From Syntrophaceae bacterium (GTDB lineage Bacteria; Desulfobacterota; Syntrophia; Syntrophales; UBA2185), in contig JAFNGM010000105.1 in the NCBI GenBank assembly GCA_017885225.1, forward strand, positions 1,583-13,886: a stretch of DNA of 12,304 nt, read 5' to 3'. The translations under genes and the position numbers were made by a program. Position 1 is the first letter of the stretch, and the number at the start of each line of letters is the position of its first letter. Of this stretch, positions 5,565 to 12,290 are shown piece by piece. The notes beneath the pieces are model-generated. The model was not told where the DNA came from. It did no database searches and saw only the letters and a program-made list of their open reading frames with translations.

Positions 5565-6379
5565 ATGAAGTATGGTGACTTCATCCACCTGTGCCAGCCG
5601 GATGCGGACAAATCCTGCGGGGCCTGTTGTGGGCTCTATAATTATGCTGACAGCACAAAAGAATCTGTGGTCGCGCGATTAAGAAGAAGGACGGATCTTT
5701 TTCGCACAATAGCCGTGTGCCCGGACGGTGTGCGAGAATTTTCCGAGATGGTAGTACGTTCGGAAGATCAGACAAAACTCTATGAGGTCATCTATTGTTG
5801 TGAGTACTTGGGCTTCATCGATGACAGGGAAAAAAAGTCGGCTGTCTTATTCATCCGGAGGGGAACAACGGCGTTGATCTGCGTGATGTATCTTTTTATG
5901 GAAAGAAGTTGTGTGAAGGGCACTTCTGTCCAAGTTATCATTATCTCACGCACGCAGAGCAGCTGGCGCTCATCAACAGTACGGACGACTGGTATCTTTA
6001 TGGTCTCTGCGTAACTGATATAGATCTGGTAAAATCATATTTTCGCCTGATCAGCGAGAAAGTATGTGAAATGCCCTCACCTGACATATTCAAGAAGGGC
6101 GCCTTCAGGGAAATCGTTCTGCGTTTCCTTTCATTCAAAATTTCCTGGCCATTTCGATCAAAAGCCGCGAATCGTTTCGGAAAGTATTATTTCGATGGTT
6201 CTGAGTACATGATCAACCGTATTGATTATGAGAAATTGGGGTGCGAGAAATCGCGATTCGACAGTATTTTTATCAGTCTTTCTTCAGAATTTAAGAATGT
6301 GAAGGAATTAAGAGAAGGTGAAATCCTGATTGAGAGCAACATTGATGAATTTGTGCGCACCTATGTGCATGTTCGGTAA
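5565..6379 (+). CDS. Cys-rich uncharacterised protein, split by a -1 frameshift at an A-run (271 residues if rejoined)
   Basis: Two overlapping frames make one gene. The first frame (5565 to a stop at 6012-6014) encodes MKYGDFIHLCQPDADKSCGA, then CCGLYNYAD, up to EYLGFIDDREKK. The second frame (-1) continues from 5837 with VGCLIHPEGNNGVDLRDVSF, then YGKKLCEGHFCPSY and on to 6379 with no stop. Joined at A AAA AAG (5831-5837) they give 271 residues. Only the joined form brings the CxxCC cluster (Cys18, 21, 22) together with Cys94, Cys117 and Cys122. This pattern recalls YkgJ-like zinc/iron-chelating proteins, though that link is tentative. Without the shift, a 149-residue product with an unrelated 58-residue tail results. 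The downstream half shows no other damage. The break could be programmed frameshifting, transcriptional slippage, a recent mutation or a sequencing error; sequence alone does not decide. First gene of a plus-strand group with hpt. Confidence 0.75.
5831..5837 (+). other. A AAA AAG slippery heptamer in frame (candidate -1 frameshift site)
   Basis: In the frame of the upstream half the codons here are GAA AAA AAG, so the heptamer A AAA AAG is in the correct phase for tandem -1 slippage, the same heptamer used in E. coli dnaX. After slippage the next codon is GTC at 5837, which begins the conserved-looking continuation. The -1 frame has a TGA at 5822-5824, so the switch must happen after that point. 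I see no strong stem-loop 5-9 bases downstream and no well-spaced upstream Shine-Dalgarno-like stimulator; a small CAAC/GTTG hairpin lies about 28 bases downstream. Confidence 0.5.
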
Positions 6380-6406
6380 GATCGCTCATATGGGGGGAAG
6401 AGGGGC

Positions 6407-6961
6407 GTGATAAAAAAAGAAATTCTTATTACGAGTGCGGCAATTGACAGAAGAGTTGCAGAGATCGCAGACGTTATTTCCCGTGATTACGAAGGGAAAG
6501 AGGTGCTTCTGATCGGTATTCTGAAGGGTGCATTCGTATTTATGGCGGACCTGATCCGCAAACTTCACCTTTCTTGCAAAGTTGACTTTGTCAGGCTGGC
6601 AAGTTATGGTACAGGAACCGTGAGCTCGGGAAAGATTATGATAACAAAAGATATTGAGACACCAATAAAGGGCAAGAACGTTCTTATTGTAGAAGACATC
6701 GTTGATACGGGTTTAACATTGTCTTTTCTGGTTGAAAAGCTCAAGGAAAGGGATCCGCACTCATTAAAGGTGTGCGTTTTCCTGGATAAAAAAGAAAGAA
6801 GAAAAACTCCGTTTGAGGCCGATTATATAGGCTTCGATATTCCTGACCGTTTTGTCGTGGGGTACGGTCTTGATTTTAATGAAATGTATCGCTTCCTGCC
6901 GGATATTTGTGAAATAAAGGATTCGCAGGAGATAGGAGAAGAAAATGGTCGTTCAATGTAA
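6407..6961 (+). CDS. hpt: hypoxanthine phosphoribosyltransferase
   Basis: Hpt salvages hypoxanthine (and guanine) with PRPP to form IMP or GMP in the cytoplasm. The 184-residue product shows the type I phosphoribosyltransferase layout: ILKGAFVFMADLIR (residues 38-51, the PRPP loop), the flexible loop VRLASYGTGTVSSG (62-75), the PRPP-binding motif VLIVEDIVDTGLTL (92-105) and the C-terminal base-binding segment DRFVVGYGLDFNEMYRFLPDI (147-167). The start is GTG at 6407, with a purine-rich GGGGGGAAGAGGGG directly upstream. It begins 27 bases after the Cys-rich gene and its last 17 bases overlap the next gene, so the three are probably one transcript. The purD-purH-purE group on the opposite strand feeds the same IMP pool. 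Length is normal. Confidence 0.96.
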   Translation: MIKKEILITSAAIDRRVAEIADVISRDYEGKEVLLIGILKGAFVFMADLIRKLHLSCKVDFVRLASYGTGTVSSGKIMITKDIETPIKGKNVLIVEDIVDTGLTLSFLVEKLKERDPHSLKVCVFLDKKERRKTPFEADYIGFDIPDRFVVGYGLDFNEMYRFLPDICEIKDSQEIGEENGRSM

Positions 6962-7856
6962 ACGCTGCGGGACGAGATTTAACTTTGATGAAGCCTTGAT
7001 TGAAGGGGAGGGTGTCTGGGGCAGGTGTGGCCAGTGCAAGAATGTATTCTTTCTCAATAATCCCGCAAAGCAGGACGCGGCAGTTCCGTCAGATAAGGAA
7101 AAAAATGGAGGAATAGGGCTTTCTGAAGCCGGAGGAGCGAGAACAAAGGATGTGAAAGACCTCAGCAGCGAAGTCAAACAACCGGAACCGGAATTTTTTA
7201 AAGATACGGAAAGGAAAACAGATGACATTGATAAGGGCGTATTCACCAGTGTCGAAAAGACGGGCGGCGACGAAATAGGCGATGATAAAGATGGTGTCGA
7301 GGAAGAAATCAAAAGAAAACAGGGATTGACACGGGGAAAACAACTGATCTATTTGTGTATCGTCCTCATGGTAGTTGCAATTTATTTATTATTTTTCACC
7401 GAGACAAGCGGACTTTTGTTGTTTGAAAAATTACTTGGCACGGGTCCAAAGATTGAGGAGGTAGGACCTGCGCAGGTTGAGCTTTCCGATGTCAGACAAC
7501 GCCTGATCAATAACCTGGTAATCGGGACCATACGGGTCATTGAAGGAACGGCGGTCAATCAATCATCCCTTCCAATGACGAGAATCAAAGTCAAGGGAGA
7601 GATTACCGATGCCTACACCGTGGTTCTCGGAGTGCGGGAATCCTATTGCGGCAATATCCTGACCAGTGATGAACTTGGTGCCATGACGGAGGAGCAAATT
7701 CAGAGGGAGCTTTCCAATCCACTGGGAAGCGATTTTTCCAATGACCGGATCGGGTCCAAAGGCCAGATCCCTTTCATGATCGTGTTTACTCGTGAACCGC
7801 CTGTTGTGGTAAAGGCTTTTGTGACGCCTGCAGGAGCAGAGCGCCTGCTTCCTTAA
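6945..7856 (+). CDS. zinc-ribbon (MJ0042-type) and DUF3426 membrane protein
   Basis: This 303-residue protein has three parts. Residues 3-35 form a zinc ribbon with C5xxC8 and C28xxC31 (QCKRCGTRFNF ... GRCGQCKNVFF), as in the MJ0042 finger-like family. Residues ~40-130 are a charged, low-complexity linker rich in Lys, Glu, Asp and Gly. One membrane helix follows at about 134-151 (LIYLCIVLMVVAIYLLFF). The rest, from about 175, resembles DUF3426: VIEGTAVNQSSLPMTRIKVKGEI and later IPFMIVFTREPPVVVKAFVTPAG. The zinc ribbon is expected in the cytoplasm and DUF3426 outside. Similar proteins are common in proteobacteria with no assigned role. The ATG at 6945 has AGGAG at ideal spacing and lies inside the end of hpt (17-base overlap), indicating coupling. 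Its stop faces tsaC with only six bases between; no terminator is visible. Confidence 0.88.
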   Translation: MVVQCKRCGTRFNFDEALIEGEGVWGRCGQCKNVFFLNNPAKQDAAVPSDKEKNGGIGLSEAGGARTKDVKDLSSEVKQPEPEFFKDTERKTDDIDKGVFTSVEKTGGDEIGDDKDGVEEEIKRKQGLTRGKQLIYLCIVLMVVAIYLLFFTETSGLLLFEKLLGTGPKIEEVGPAQVELSDVRQRLINNLVIGTIRVIEGTAVNQSSLPMTRIKVKGEITDAYTVVLGVRESYCGNILTSDELGAMTEEQIQRELSNPLGSDFSNDRIGSKGQIPFMIVFTREPPVVVKAFVTPAGAERLLP

Positions 7857-7862
7857 GCGTCC

Positions 7863-8501
7863 CTACCTGTTTTCAAGTGCATGAAAAATCAGGGAACCGG
7901 GGATGACCCCCTCCCTGAGAATCAGCGGCGGATGGGCAGTAATATCAACGATTGTTGAACCTGATCCTCCGGGAGTCAGTCCGCCGTCGATGACCGCGTC
8001 AATTCTTTCTCCCATGCAGGTGATAACTTCTTCGGCGGACGTGCATTCCCTTGCACCTGAAAGATTGGCGCTTGTGGACGTAATGGGGTGGCCGTGGGCT
8101 TTTGCCAGGGCGGTTGCGATAGGATGGCTGGAGATACGGATACCGAGTTTGCCCGTGCCCGCCGTCAAACGAGGTTGAATATTACGTGAAGCGGCAAATA
8201 CGAGAGTGAGTGCTCCCGGCCAAAATGTATTCATGAGGTGTAAGGCACCTTCCGGTATCTCCCGGACAAGGTCCCTTAGATCATTCATTTCGCCAATAAT
8301 AACGGGGATGGGAGATTTTTTGTGTCTTCCTTTAATGAGAAAAATTTTTTCGATCGCGTTGTCCTTGAATCCGTCAGCGCCGAGGCCATAAAAGGTTTCT
8401 GTTGGATACGCAATAACGCCTCCCTCTCGGAGGATCTGTACGGCTGCTTTGATTATTGATGGATCAGGATTCTCCGGATCGATTTTCAAAACTTCCGGCA
8501 T
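7863..8501 (-). CDS. tsaC: L-threonylcarbamoyladenylate synthase (Sua5/YciO/YrdC family)
   Basis: TsaC makes threonylcarbamoyl-AMP from threonine, bicarbonate and ATP, the first step of the t6A37 modification on ANN-decoding tRNAs. The 212-residue product is a single YrdC-like domain without the C-terminal Sua5 domain. Visible motifs are YPTETFYGLGAD (32-43), the KGR of the nucleotide pocket (57-59), FWPGALTLVF (93-102), GIRISSHP (120-127), STSANLSG (142-149) and GSTIVD (181-186). The ATG at 8501 lies inside the end of purE (16-base overlap), with AGGA about nine bases upstream. This suggests translation coupled to purE and transcription from the purine genes. The YciO branch cannot be fully excluded, but the KGR and STSAN motifs are complete. 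The related name ywlC is used in Firmicutes. Confidence 0.92.
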   Translation of the reverse strand: MPEVLKIDPENPDPSIIKAAVQILREGGVIAYPTETFYGLGADGFKDNAIEKIFLIKGRHKKSPIPVIIGEMNDLRDLVREIPEGALHLMNTFWPGALTLVFAASRNIQPRLTAGTGKLGIRISSHPIATALAKAHGHPITSTSANLSGARECTSAEEVITCMGERIDAVIDGGLTPGGSGSTIVDITAHPPLILREGVIPGSLIFHALENR

Positions 8502-8998
8502 GCGAGGTGTTCCTGTTTCTTTTCAATCTCCCTTGCCATATCCTGAATAAAGGCGTTCAATTTTTTTTGAAGGTCCTTGTCTTCCACAGCGAGGATTCGA
8601 ATGGCAAGCAACGAGGCATTTTTCGCCCCCGCCTTGCCGACGGCCATTGTTGCGACAGGTACGCCGCCGGGCATTTGCGCGATAGATAACAATGCGTCGA
8701 TGCCGCCGAGGGCTGTTGCATCTATGGGGATACCGATGACCGGGAGGAGCGTCTGAGAGGCGATCACGCCGGCTAAATGGGCTGCGGCACCGGCGCCAAC
8801 AATGATGACCCTTATCCCCTTTTTCGCCGCGCTTTTCGCAAAAGAGGTTGTTCGTTCAGGGGAGCGGTGAGCTGAGGTTAAAAAAACCTCGTAGGGAACG
8901 TGAAAGTCATCAAGAACTTTTATGGCTTCACTCATGACTGGAAAATCGGAATCACTTCCCATTACCACACTGACGATGGGGCTGGACTGTTCTTTCAT
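8486..8998 (-). CDS. purE: PurE, N5-carboxyaminoimidazole ribonucleotide mutase
   Basis: PurE converts N5-CAIR to CAIR in de novo purine synthesis. The 170-residue product is a single PurE domain with GSDSD (14-18), the catalytic-histidine motif SAHRSP (42-47, usually SAHRTP), GAGAAAHLAGVIA (68-80, often GAGGAAHLPG) and QMPGGVPVATMAVGKAGAKNA (108-128). The SAHR motif points to class I, which normally works with PurK. No purK is in this window. The ATG at 8998 has GGGAG about nine bases upstream. It is separated from purH by 128 bases holding repeat copy B, and its stop lies inside tsaC. Length and motifs are normal. Confidence 0.96.
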   Translation of the reverse strand: MKEQSSPIVSVVMGSDSDFPVMSEAIKVLDDFHVPYEVFLTSAHRSPERTTSFAKSAAKKGIRVIIVGAGAAAHLAGVIASQTLLPVIGIPIDATALGGIDALLSIAQMPGGVPVATMAVGKAGAKNASLLAIRILAVEDKDLQKKLNAFIQDMAREIEKKQEHLACRKF

Positions 8999-9020
8999 AG
9001 CGTTCTTCTCCCATTAAAAA

Positions 9021-9120
9021 AGGATTCAAGGATCCGAGGATTCAAGGGTTCGCGTGTTCACAGATTTTTTTATTTGCATTTCGCTCGACCCCTTGAATCC
9101 TTGACCCCTTGAACCCTATC
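9021..9120 (+). repeat. dispersed imperfect palindromic repeat, copy B
   Basis: This is the largest copy. Two left arms GGATTCAAGG (9022-9031 and 9038-9047) face two right arms CCTTGAATCC (9091-9100) and CCTTGAACCC (9107-9116). Arms on each side recur with a 16-base step. Inner arms pair perfectly and outer arms pair with one G-T. The ~43-base interior shares TTCGCGTG (9049-9056), AGATTTTTT (9062-9070), TGCATTTC (9075-9082) and CTCGA (9084-9088) in order with copy A. It fills nearly the whole gap between purH and purE. In mRNA it could form a long hairpin between these cistrons. Confidence 0.8.
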
Positions 9121-9126
9121 CATTGT

Positions 9127-10692
9127 TCAATGTTTAAAGTGTCTCGTATGCGTGAAGACCATGGCCATGCCGTGCTCATCCGCTGCCTTGATTACTTCTT
9201 CATCTCTGACGGATCCACCGGGTTGAATCACGGCAGTGATGCCTGCTGCTGCGGCTATGTCGATACCGTCTCTAAAAGGGAAGAAGGCGTCGGACGCTAA
9301 GACGCATCCCTTTGTCGGCAGTGTGGATTTCATCATGGCGATTTTCACGGAATCGACGCGGCTCATTTGTCCTGCTCCAACACCGACAAGCTGATCTTTT
9401 CTCGCATATACGATGGCATTGGATTTGACGTGCTTTACAATCTTCCATGCAAAATGCAAGGCCTGGTATTCTTCGTCCGTAGGAGCCCTTTTCGTGACAA
9501 CCTGACCCTTCCTGACATTAAAATCTTCAACGTCTCTGTCCTGAACGAGAAGCCCTCCCACGACCCTCCTGTAGTCATAGCCGGTACTGCGGGTATCGGT
9601 CCCGGCGATTTCGAGAAGTCTCAAGTTTTTCTTCGCGCGCAACAGGGATTTCGCTTCCTCGTCAAAGCCCGGGGCTATAATAACTTCCAGAAAAATTTTA
9701 GACAATGCTGCGGCAACTTGTTTGTCTACAGGCCGGTTCAACGCAACAATTCCTCCAAAGGCAGAAACAGGGTCCGTCTCCATGGCTTTCATATATGCGC
9801 TCGCAATATCGCTCTCCGAGGTGGCTGCACCGCAGGGGTTTGCATGCTTGACAATGATGGTGGCAGGTAAGTCGAAATCAGATACCATCTGCCAGGCTGC
9901 GTCGCTGTCCATGATATTATTATAGGATAACTCTTTACCCTGAATCTGACGTGCGCCGGATATGGCAGAAACGGGCTGATCAGTTTCCCGATAAAAGGCG
10001 GCATGCTGGTGGGGGTTTTCCCCGTAACGAAGGTCCTGTGCCTTGACAAACTGAACGGTAAACGTATCGGGAAACATTTTTTTCGTTCCATCCTCGCGCA
10101 TACTGCCCAAATAATTGGATATGGCGGCATCGTATCTGGCCGTGAGTTGAAATGCTTTTGTGGAAAGCAAGAAGTTTGTCCCTTCGGAAATTTTTCCGCC
10201 GGATTCTTTCATCTCCTTTAAAATACGAGGGTAATCATCCGGATCGGTGACGACGGTTACGTACCTGTAGTTTTTCGCTGCTGCCCGCAGCATGGCAGGC
10301 CCACCGATGTCGATGTGTTCGAAAGCCTCTTCGAGCGTACAGTCTTTTTTTGCCACCGTCTCCTCGAACCGGTAGAGGTTAATGACCACCATGTCGATCA
10401 TATCGATACGGTGCTCGGCTGCATCGTTCATGTGTTTGTCATCATTCCTCAATGCCAGCAGTCCACCATGAATCTTAGGGTGGAGCGTCTTGAGACGTCC
10501 ATCCATCATTTCCGGGAAACCCGTATACTCAGAGACATCCGTAACGTGTATGCCGTTGTCTCTGAGTCTGGATGCAGTTCCTCCTGTGGACAGGATTTCT
10601 ATATTGAAATTGTGGAGTCCTTTGGCGAATTCAACAATCCCTTTCTTATCGGTGACACTGATAAGGACCCTTTTGATGCTCTTCAGATGCAT
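9127..10692 (-). CDS. purH: PurH, bifunctional AICAR transformylase / IMP cyclohydrolase
   Basis: PurH catalyses the last two steps to IMP. From the ATG at 10692 it has 521 residues, normal for the family. The N-terminal cyclohydrolase (methylglyoxal-synthase-like) domain covers about 1-200, with ISVTDKKGI, STGGTASRL and FPEMMDGRLKTLHPKIHGGLL (59-79). NLYRFE at 105-110 is usually NLYPFE. The transformylase domain carries RYGENPHQ (222-229), KHANPCGAA (282-290), DPVSAFGGIVALNRPVD (307-323), SNAIVYARKDQLVGVGAGQM (424-443) and SDAFFPFRDGID (467-478). It ends at FTHTRHFKH. An in-frame ATG at 10728, directly after the purD stop, would add 12 residues. It is less likely, because AGGGG stands six bases before 10692 and the family starts near there. 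Both purD and purH are adjacent, so co-transcription is expected. Confidence 0.97.
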   Translation of the reverse strand: MHLKSIKRVLISVTDKKGIVEFAKGLHNFNIEILSTGGTASRLRDNGIHVTDVSEYTGFPEMMDGRLKTLHPKIHGGLLALRNDDKHMNDAAEHRIDMIDMVVINLYRFEETVAKKDCTLEEAFEHIDIGGPAMLRAAAKNYRYVTVVTDPDDYPRILKEMKESGGKISEGTNFLLSTKAFQLTARYDAAISNYLGSMREDGTKKMFPDTFTVQFVKAQDLRYGENPHQHAAFYRETDQPVSAISGARQIQGKELSYNNIMDSDAAWQMVSDFDLPATIIVKHANPCGAATSESDIASAYMKAMETDPVSAFGGIVALNRPVDKQVAAALSKIFLEVIIAPGFDEEAKSLLRAKKNLRLLEIAGTDTRSTGYDYRRVVGGLLVQDRDVEDFNVRKGQVVTKRAPTDEEYQALHFAWKIVKHVKSNAIVYARKDQLVGVGAGQMSRVDSVKIAMMKSTLPTKGCVLASDAFFPFRDGIDIAAAAGITAVIQPGGSVRDEEVIKAADEHGMAMVFTHTRHFKH

Positions 10693-10728
10693 TGTATTCC
10701 CCTTTGCGAGCGTTATGCGGGTGCGCAT

Positions 10729-12054
10729 TCACCGCCCAATCTGCTGCATGTGGAGGATTCTTCTGTTGATAAGCGGTTCCGTGCCAATGTCGGGCCTGTG
10801 GTCTATGGGCCCTTTGATTGCGGACATCGCGTTTTCCGCTATTCGTTCCGCTTCACTGAGCGTATCTGCAATTCCGACGACGCCTATGGCCCGGGATGTG
10901 CTCATATAGAGACCGTCTTCTCTTTTATCGACAGATGCATAATACAGGCGCGCCTCACCGACATTGCCGATCTCGACCCTGGCCGAGGTCGATTGCGCGT
11001 CAGGGTGATCTTTAGGGAGTCCATACCCCTTCGGGACGGCATATTTGCACACGGTTGCTTTTTTTTCAAATTCCATATTGAGCGTATCCAGTGTGCCATC
11101 GATAATCGCTTTGCAAACATCTACGAAGTCGGTCTTTAAGAGGGGCAGGGTGTTCATTGCCTCGGGATCACCGAAGCGGGCGTTGTATTCAAGAAGTTTG
11201 ACTCCGGATTTTGTGATGATGAACCCGCCGTACATGACCCCTTTGTAGTACTCCCCGGTTTCTTTATAGATTGCCTCCGCCACCTTTTGGGTTATTGCCA
11301 GGCCTTCTGTTACTTCTCTCTGCGTCATAAACGGCAGGGCATGGTCTTCACAGGAATAAGAACCCATTCCTCCCGTGTTGGGACCCTTATCGTCGACGAA
11401 CCTTCTCTTGTGATCCTGGACCGGAGGAGTTACTACTACGGTTTTGCCGTCACACAGGCATTGGAGGGAAAATTCTTCACCCTCCAATCTCTCGTCAATG
11501 ATCACACTCGGATGTTCGGTTAAAACCTGCTTGCAGTAGGCCAATGCTTCTTCCTTCGTCTGGAAGTGATCCCCTTGAACCATAACCCCCTTGCCTCCTG
11601 TCAGGCCGTCCGGTTTCACCACGATGCCGTCAAGTTCATCCAGGAATTCTTTAATGCCTTCCATGGATGTGAATATGCGAAATTTCGGGTTTCCGGGAAT
11701 ATTGTATTTCCTGACGAGATCTCTCGTGAAGGATTTTGAGGTTTCAAGACGGGCAAGGTTTTTTGTAGGACCGACCGCGGGTACGCCGATTTCTTTCAGG
11801 GCGTCTACAACGCCATTATTCAGAGGATCTTCAGGTCCAATGATCGCGAAATCTATGCGGCACTCTTTCGCATAGGCCTTCACTGCAGCCAGATCACTGT
11901 AGCTTCCAATATGGATTTTTTGCGAGAGAGATGCAATACCAGGATTGTTGGCTTTCATGAAAGAAAAAAGTTTGGGCTTATGCCCCGATTGCACAACTGC
12001 CTCGGCAATGGCGTGCTCACGGGCACCGTTTCCGATTAATAGCACATTAAACAT
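10729..12054 (-). CDS. purD: PurD, phosphoribosylamine--glycine ligase (archaeal-type sequence)
   Basis: PurD joins phosphoribosylamine and glycine using ATP to make GAR, the second step of purine synthesis. The 441-residue product has the ATP-grasp layout: NAD-fold-like N-domain with LIGNGAREHAI (6-16), IIGPEDPL (71-78), ATP-binding KPDGLTGGKGVMV (147-159), DHKRRFVDDKGPNTGGMGSYS (214-234) and catalytic LLEYNARFGDPEAMNTLPLL (287-306). Several positions differ from the common bacterial form: TGGKGV rather than A-GKGV, GSYS rather than GAYSP, and DPEAMN rather than DPETQ. SFMKANNPGIA after the first motif also matches the form I remember from methanogenic archaea. Function is not in doubt; the archaeal affinity is recall-based. 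AAGGAGA precedes the ATG by seven bases. purH follows at once. Presumed first gene of the purD-purH-purE-tsaC group. Confidence 0.95.
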   Translation of the reverse strand: MFNVLLIGNGAREHAIAEAVVQSGHKPKLFSFMKANNPGIASLSQKIHIGSYSDLAAVKAYAKECRIDFAIIGPEDPLNNGVVDALKEIGVPAVGPTKNLARLETSKSFTRDLVRKYNIPGNPKFRIFTSMEGIKEFLDELDGIVVKPDGLTGGKGVMVQGDHFQTKEEALAYCKQVLTEHPSVIIDERLEGEEFSLQCLCDGKTVVVTPPVQDHKRRFVDDKGPNTGGMGSYSCEDHALPFMTQREVTEGLAITQKVAEAIYKETGEYYKGVMYGGFIITKSGVKLLEYNARFGDPEAMNTLPLLKTDFVDVCKAIIDGTLDTLNMEFEKKATVCKYAVPKGYGLPKDHPDAQSTSARVEIGNVGEARLYYASVDKREDGLYMSTSRAIGVVGIADTLSEAERIAENAMSAIKGPIDHRPDIGTEPLINRRILHMQQIGR

Positions 12055-12086
12055 AGTCGATTCTCCTTGTACAATGTCTGTGAAGG

Positions 12087-12105
12087 GGCAGGTGTGAAAC
12101 CTGCC
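12087..12105 (-). promoter_or_regulatory. hairpin in the purD leader
   Basis: GGCAGGT (12087-12093) and ACCTGCC (12099-12105) make a perfect seven-base-pair stem with a five-base loop. It lies 33-51 bases before the purD ATG and upstream of the ribosome site, which remains free. No T-run follows on the minus strand, so it is not a standard terminator. I do not see the conserved core of the ZTP (pfl) or purine riboswitches. Possible role in mRNA stability or protein binding. Confidence 0.4.
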
Positions 12106-12147
12106 ATAAGTCGGATATTTGCAAACTTCAGCCCTCGATGTTCCCGT

Positions 12148-12178
12148 ATTAAATATCGGAAAAATTCATCCGCGTCAA
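12148..12178 (-). promoter_or_regulatory. putative promoter for purD, with an overlapping quasi-palindrome
   Basis: On the minus strand TTGACG (12178-12173) serves as a -35 box. Either TATTTA at 17-base spacing or TTTAAT (12153-12148) at 19-base spacing may be the -10. The second matches better but is spaced long. A quasi-palindrome at 12141-12161, TTCCCGTATT then A then AATATCGGAA (8 of 10 arm positions symmetrical), covers the -10 region and is a possible repressor site. The untranslated leader would be about 90 bases. This is motif reading only. Confidence 0.4.
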
Positions 12179-12220
12179 ATAAATCTGGTTCAACTCCGAA
12201 AAAGTTGGTATCTTCTTACA

Positions 12221-12290
12221 GGATTCAAGGAAGAGTGGACTCGATGTTTCGAGTGAATAGTGCACAACAAACGATTCAACCCTTGAATCC
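12221..12290 (-). repeat. dispersed imperfect palindromic repeat, copy C (divergent, reverse orientation)
   Basis: The outer arms GGATTCAAGG (12221-12230) and CCTTGAATCC (12281-12290) are perfect inverse copies, identical to the arms of copy B. Read on the minus strand the interior has TGCA followed by TTCACTCGAA, as in copy A (TGCATTTCACTCGAA), but the rest has diverged. It contains two small perfect hairpins: ACTCGA/TCGAGT (12239-12244 and 12249-12254) and GATTCAA/TTGAATC (12273-12279 and 12283-12289). It lies upstream of purD at the window's right end. Confidence 0.6.

Noticed and set aside
6386..7343. Minus-strand open frames opposite hpt and the zinc-ribbon gene
   Set aside because: Shadow frames: low-complexity Ser/Phe-rich translations opposite genes with clear motifs and ribosome sites.
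10315..11139. 274-codon open frame on the plus strand
   Set aside because: It lies antisense to purH and purD, which are fully explained by strong motifs. The translation has no recognisable domain and is rich in Cys/His/Arg as expected of a shadow frame.
12055..12220. ZTP (pfl) or purine riboswitch before purD
   Set aside because: The position and pathway fit, but I could not find the conserved core sequences on the minus strand; only a simple hairpin is visible.
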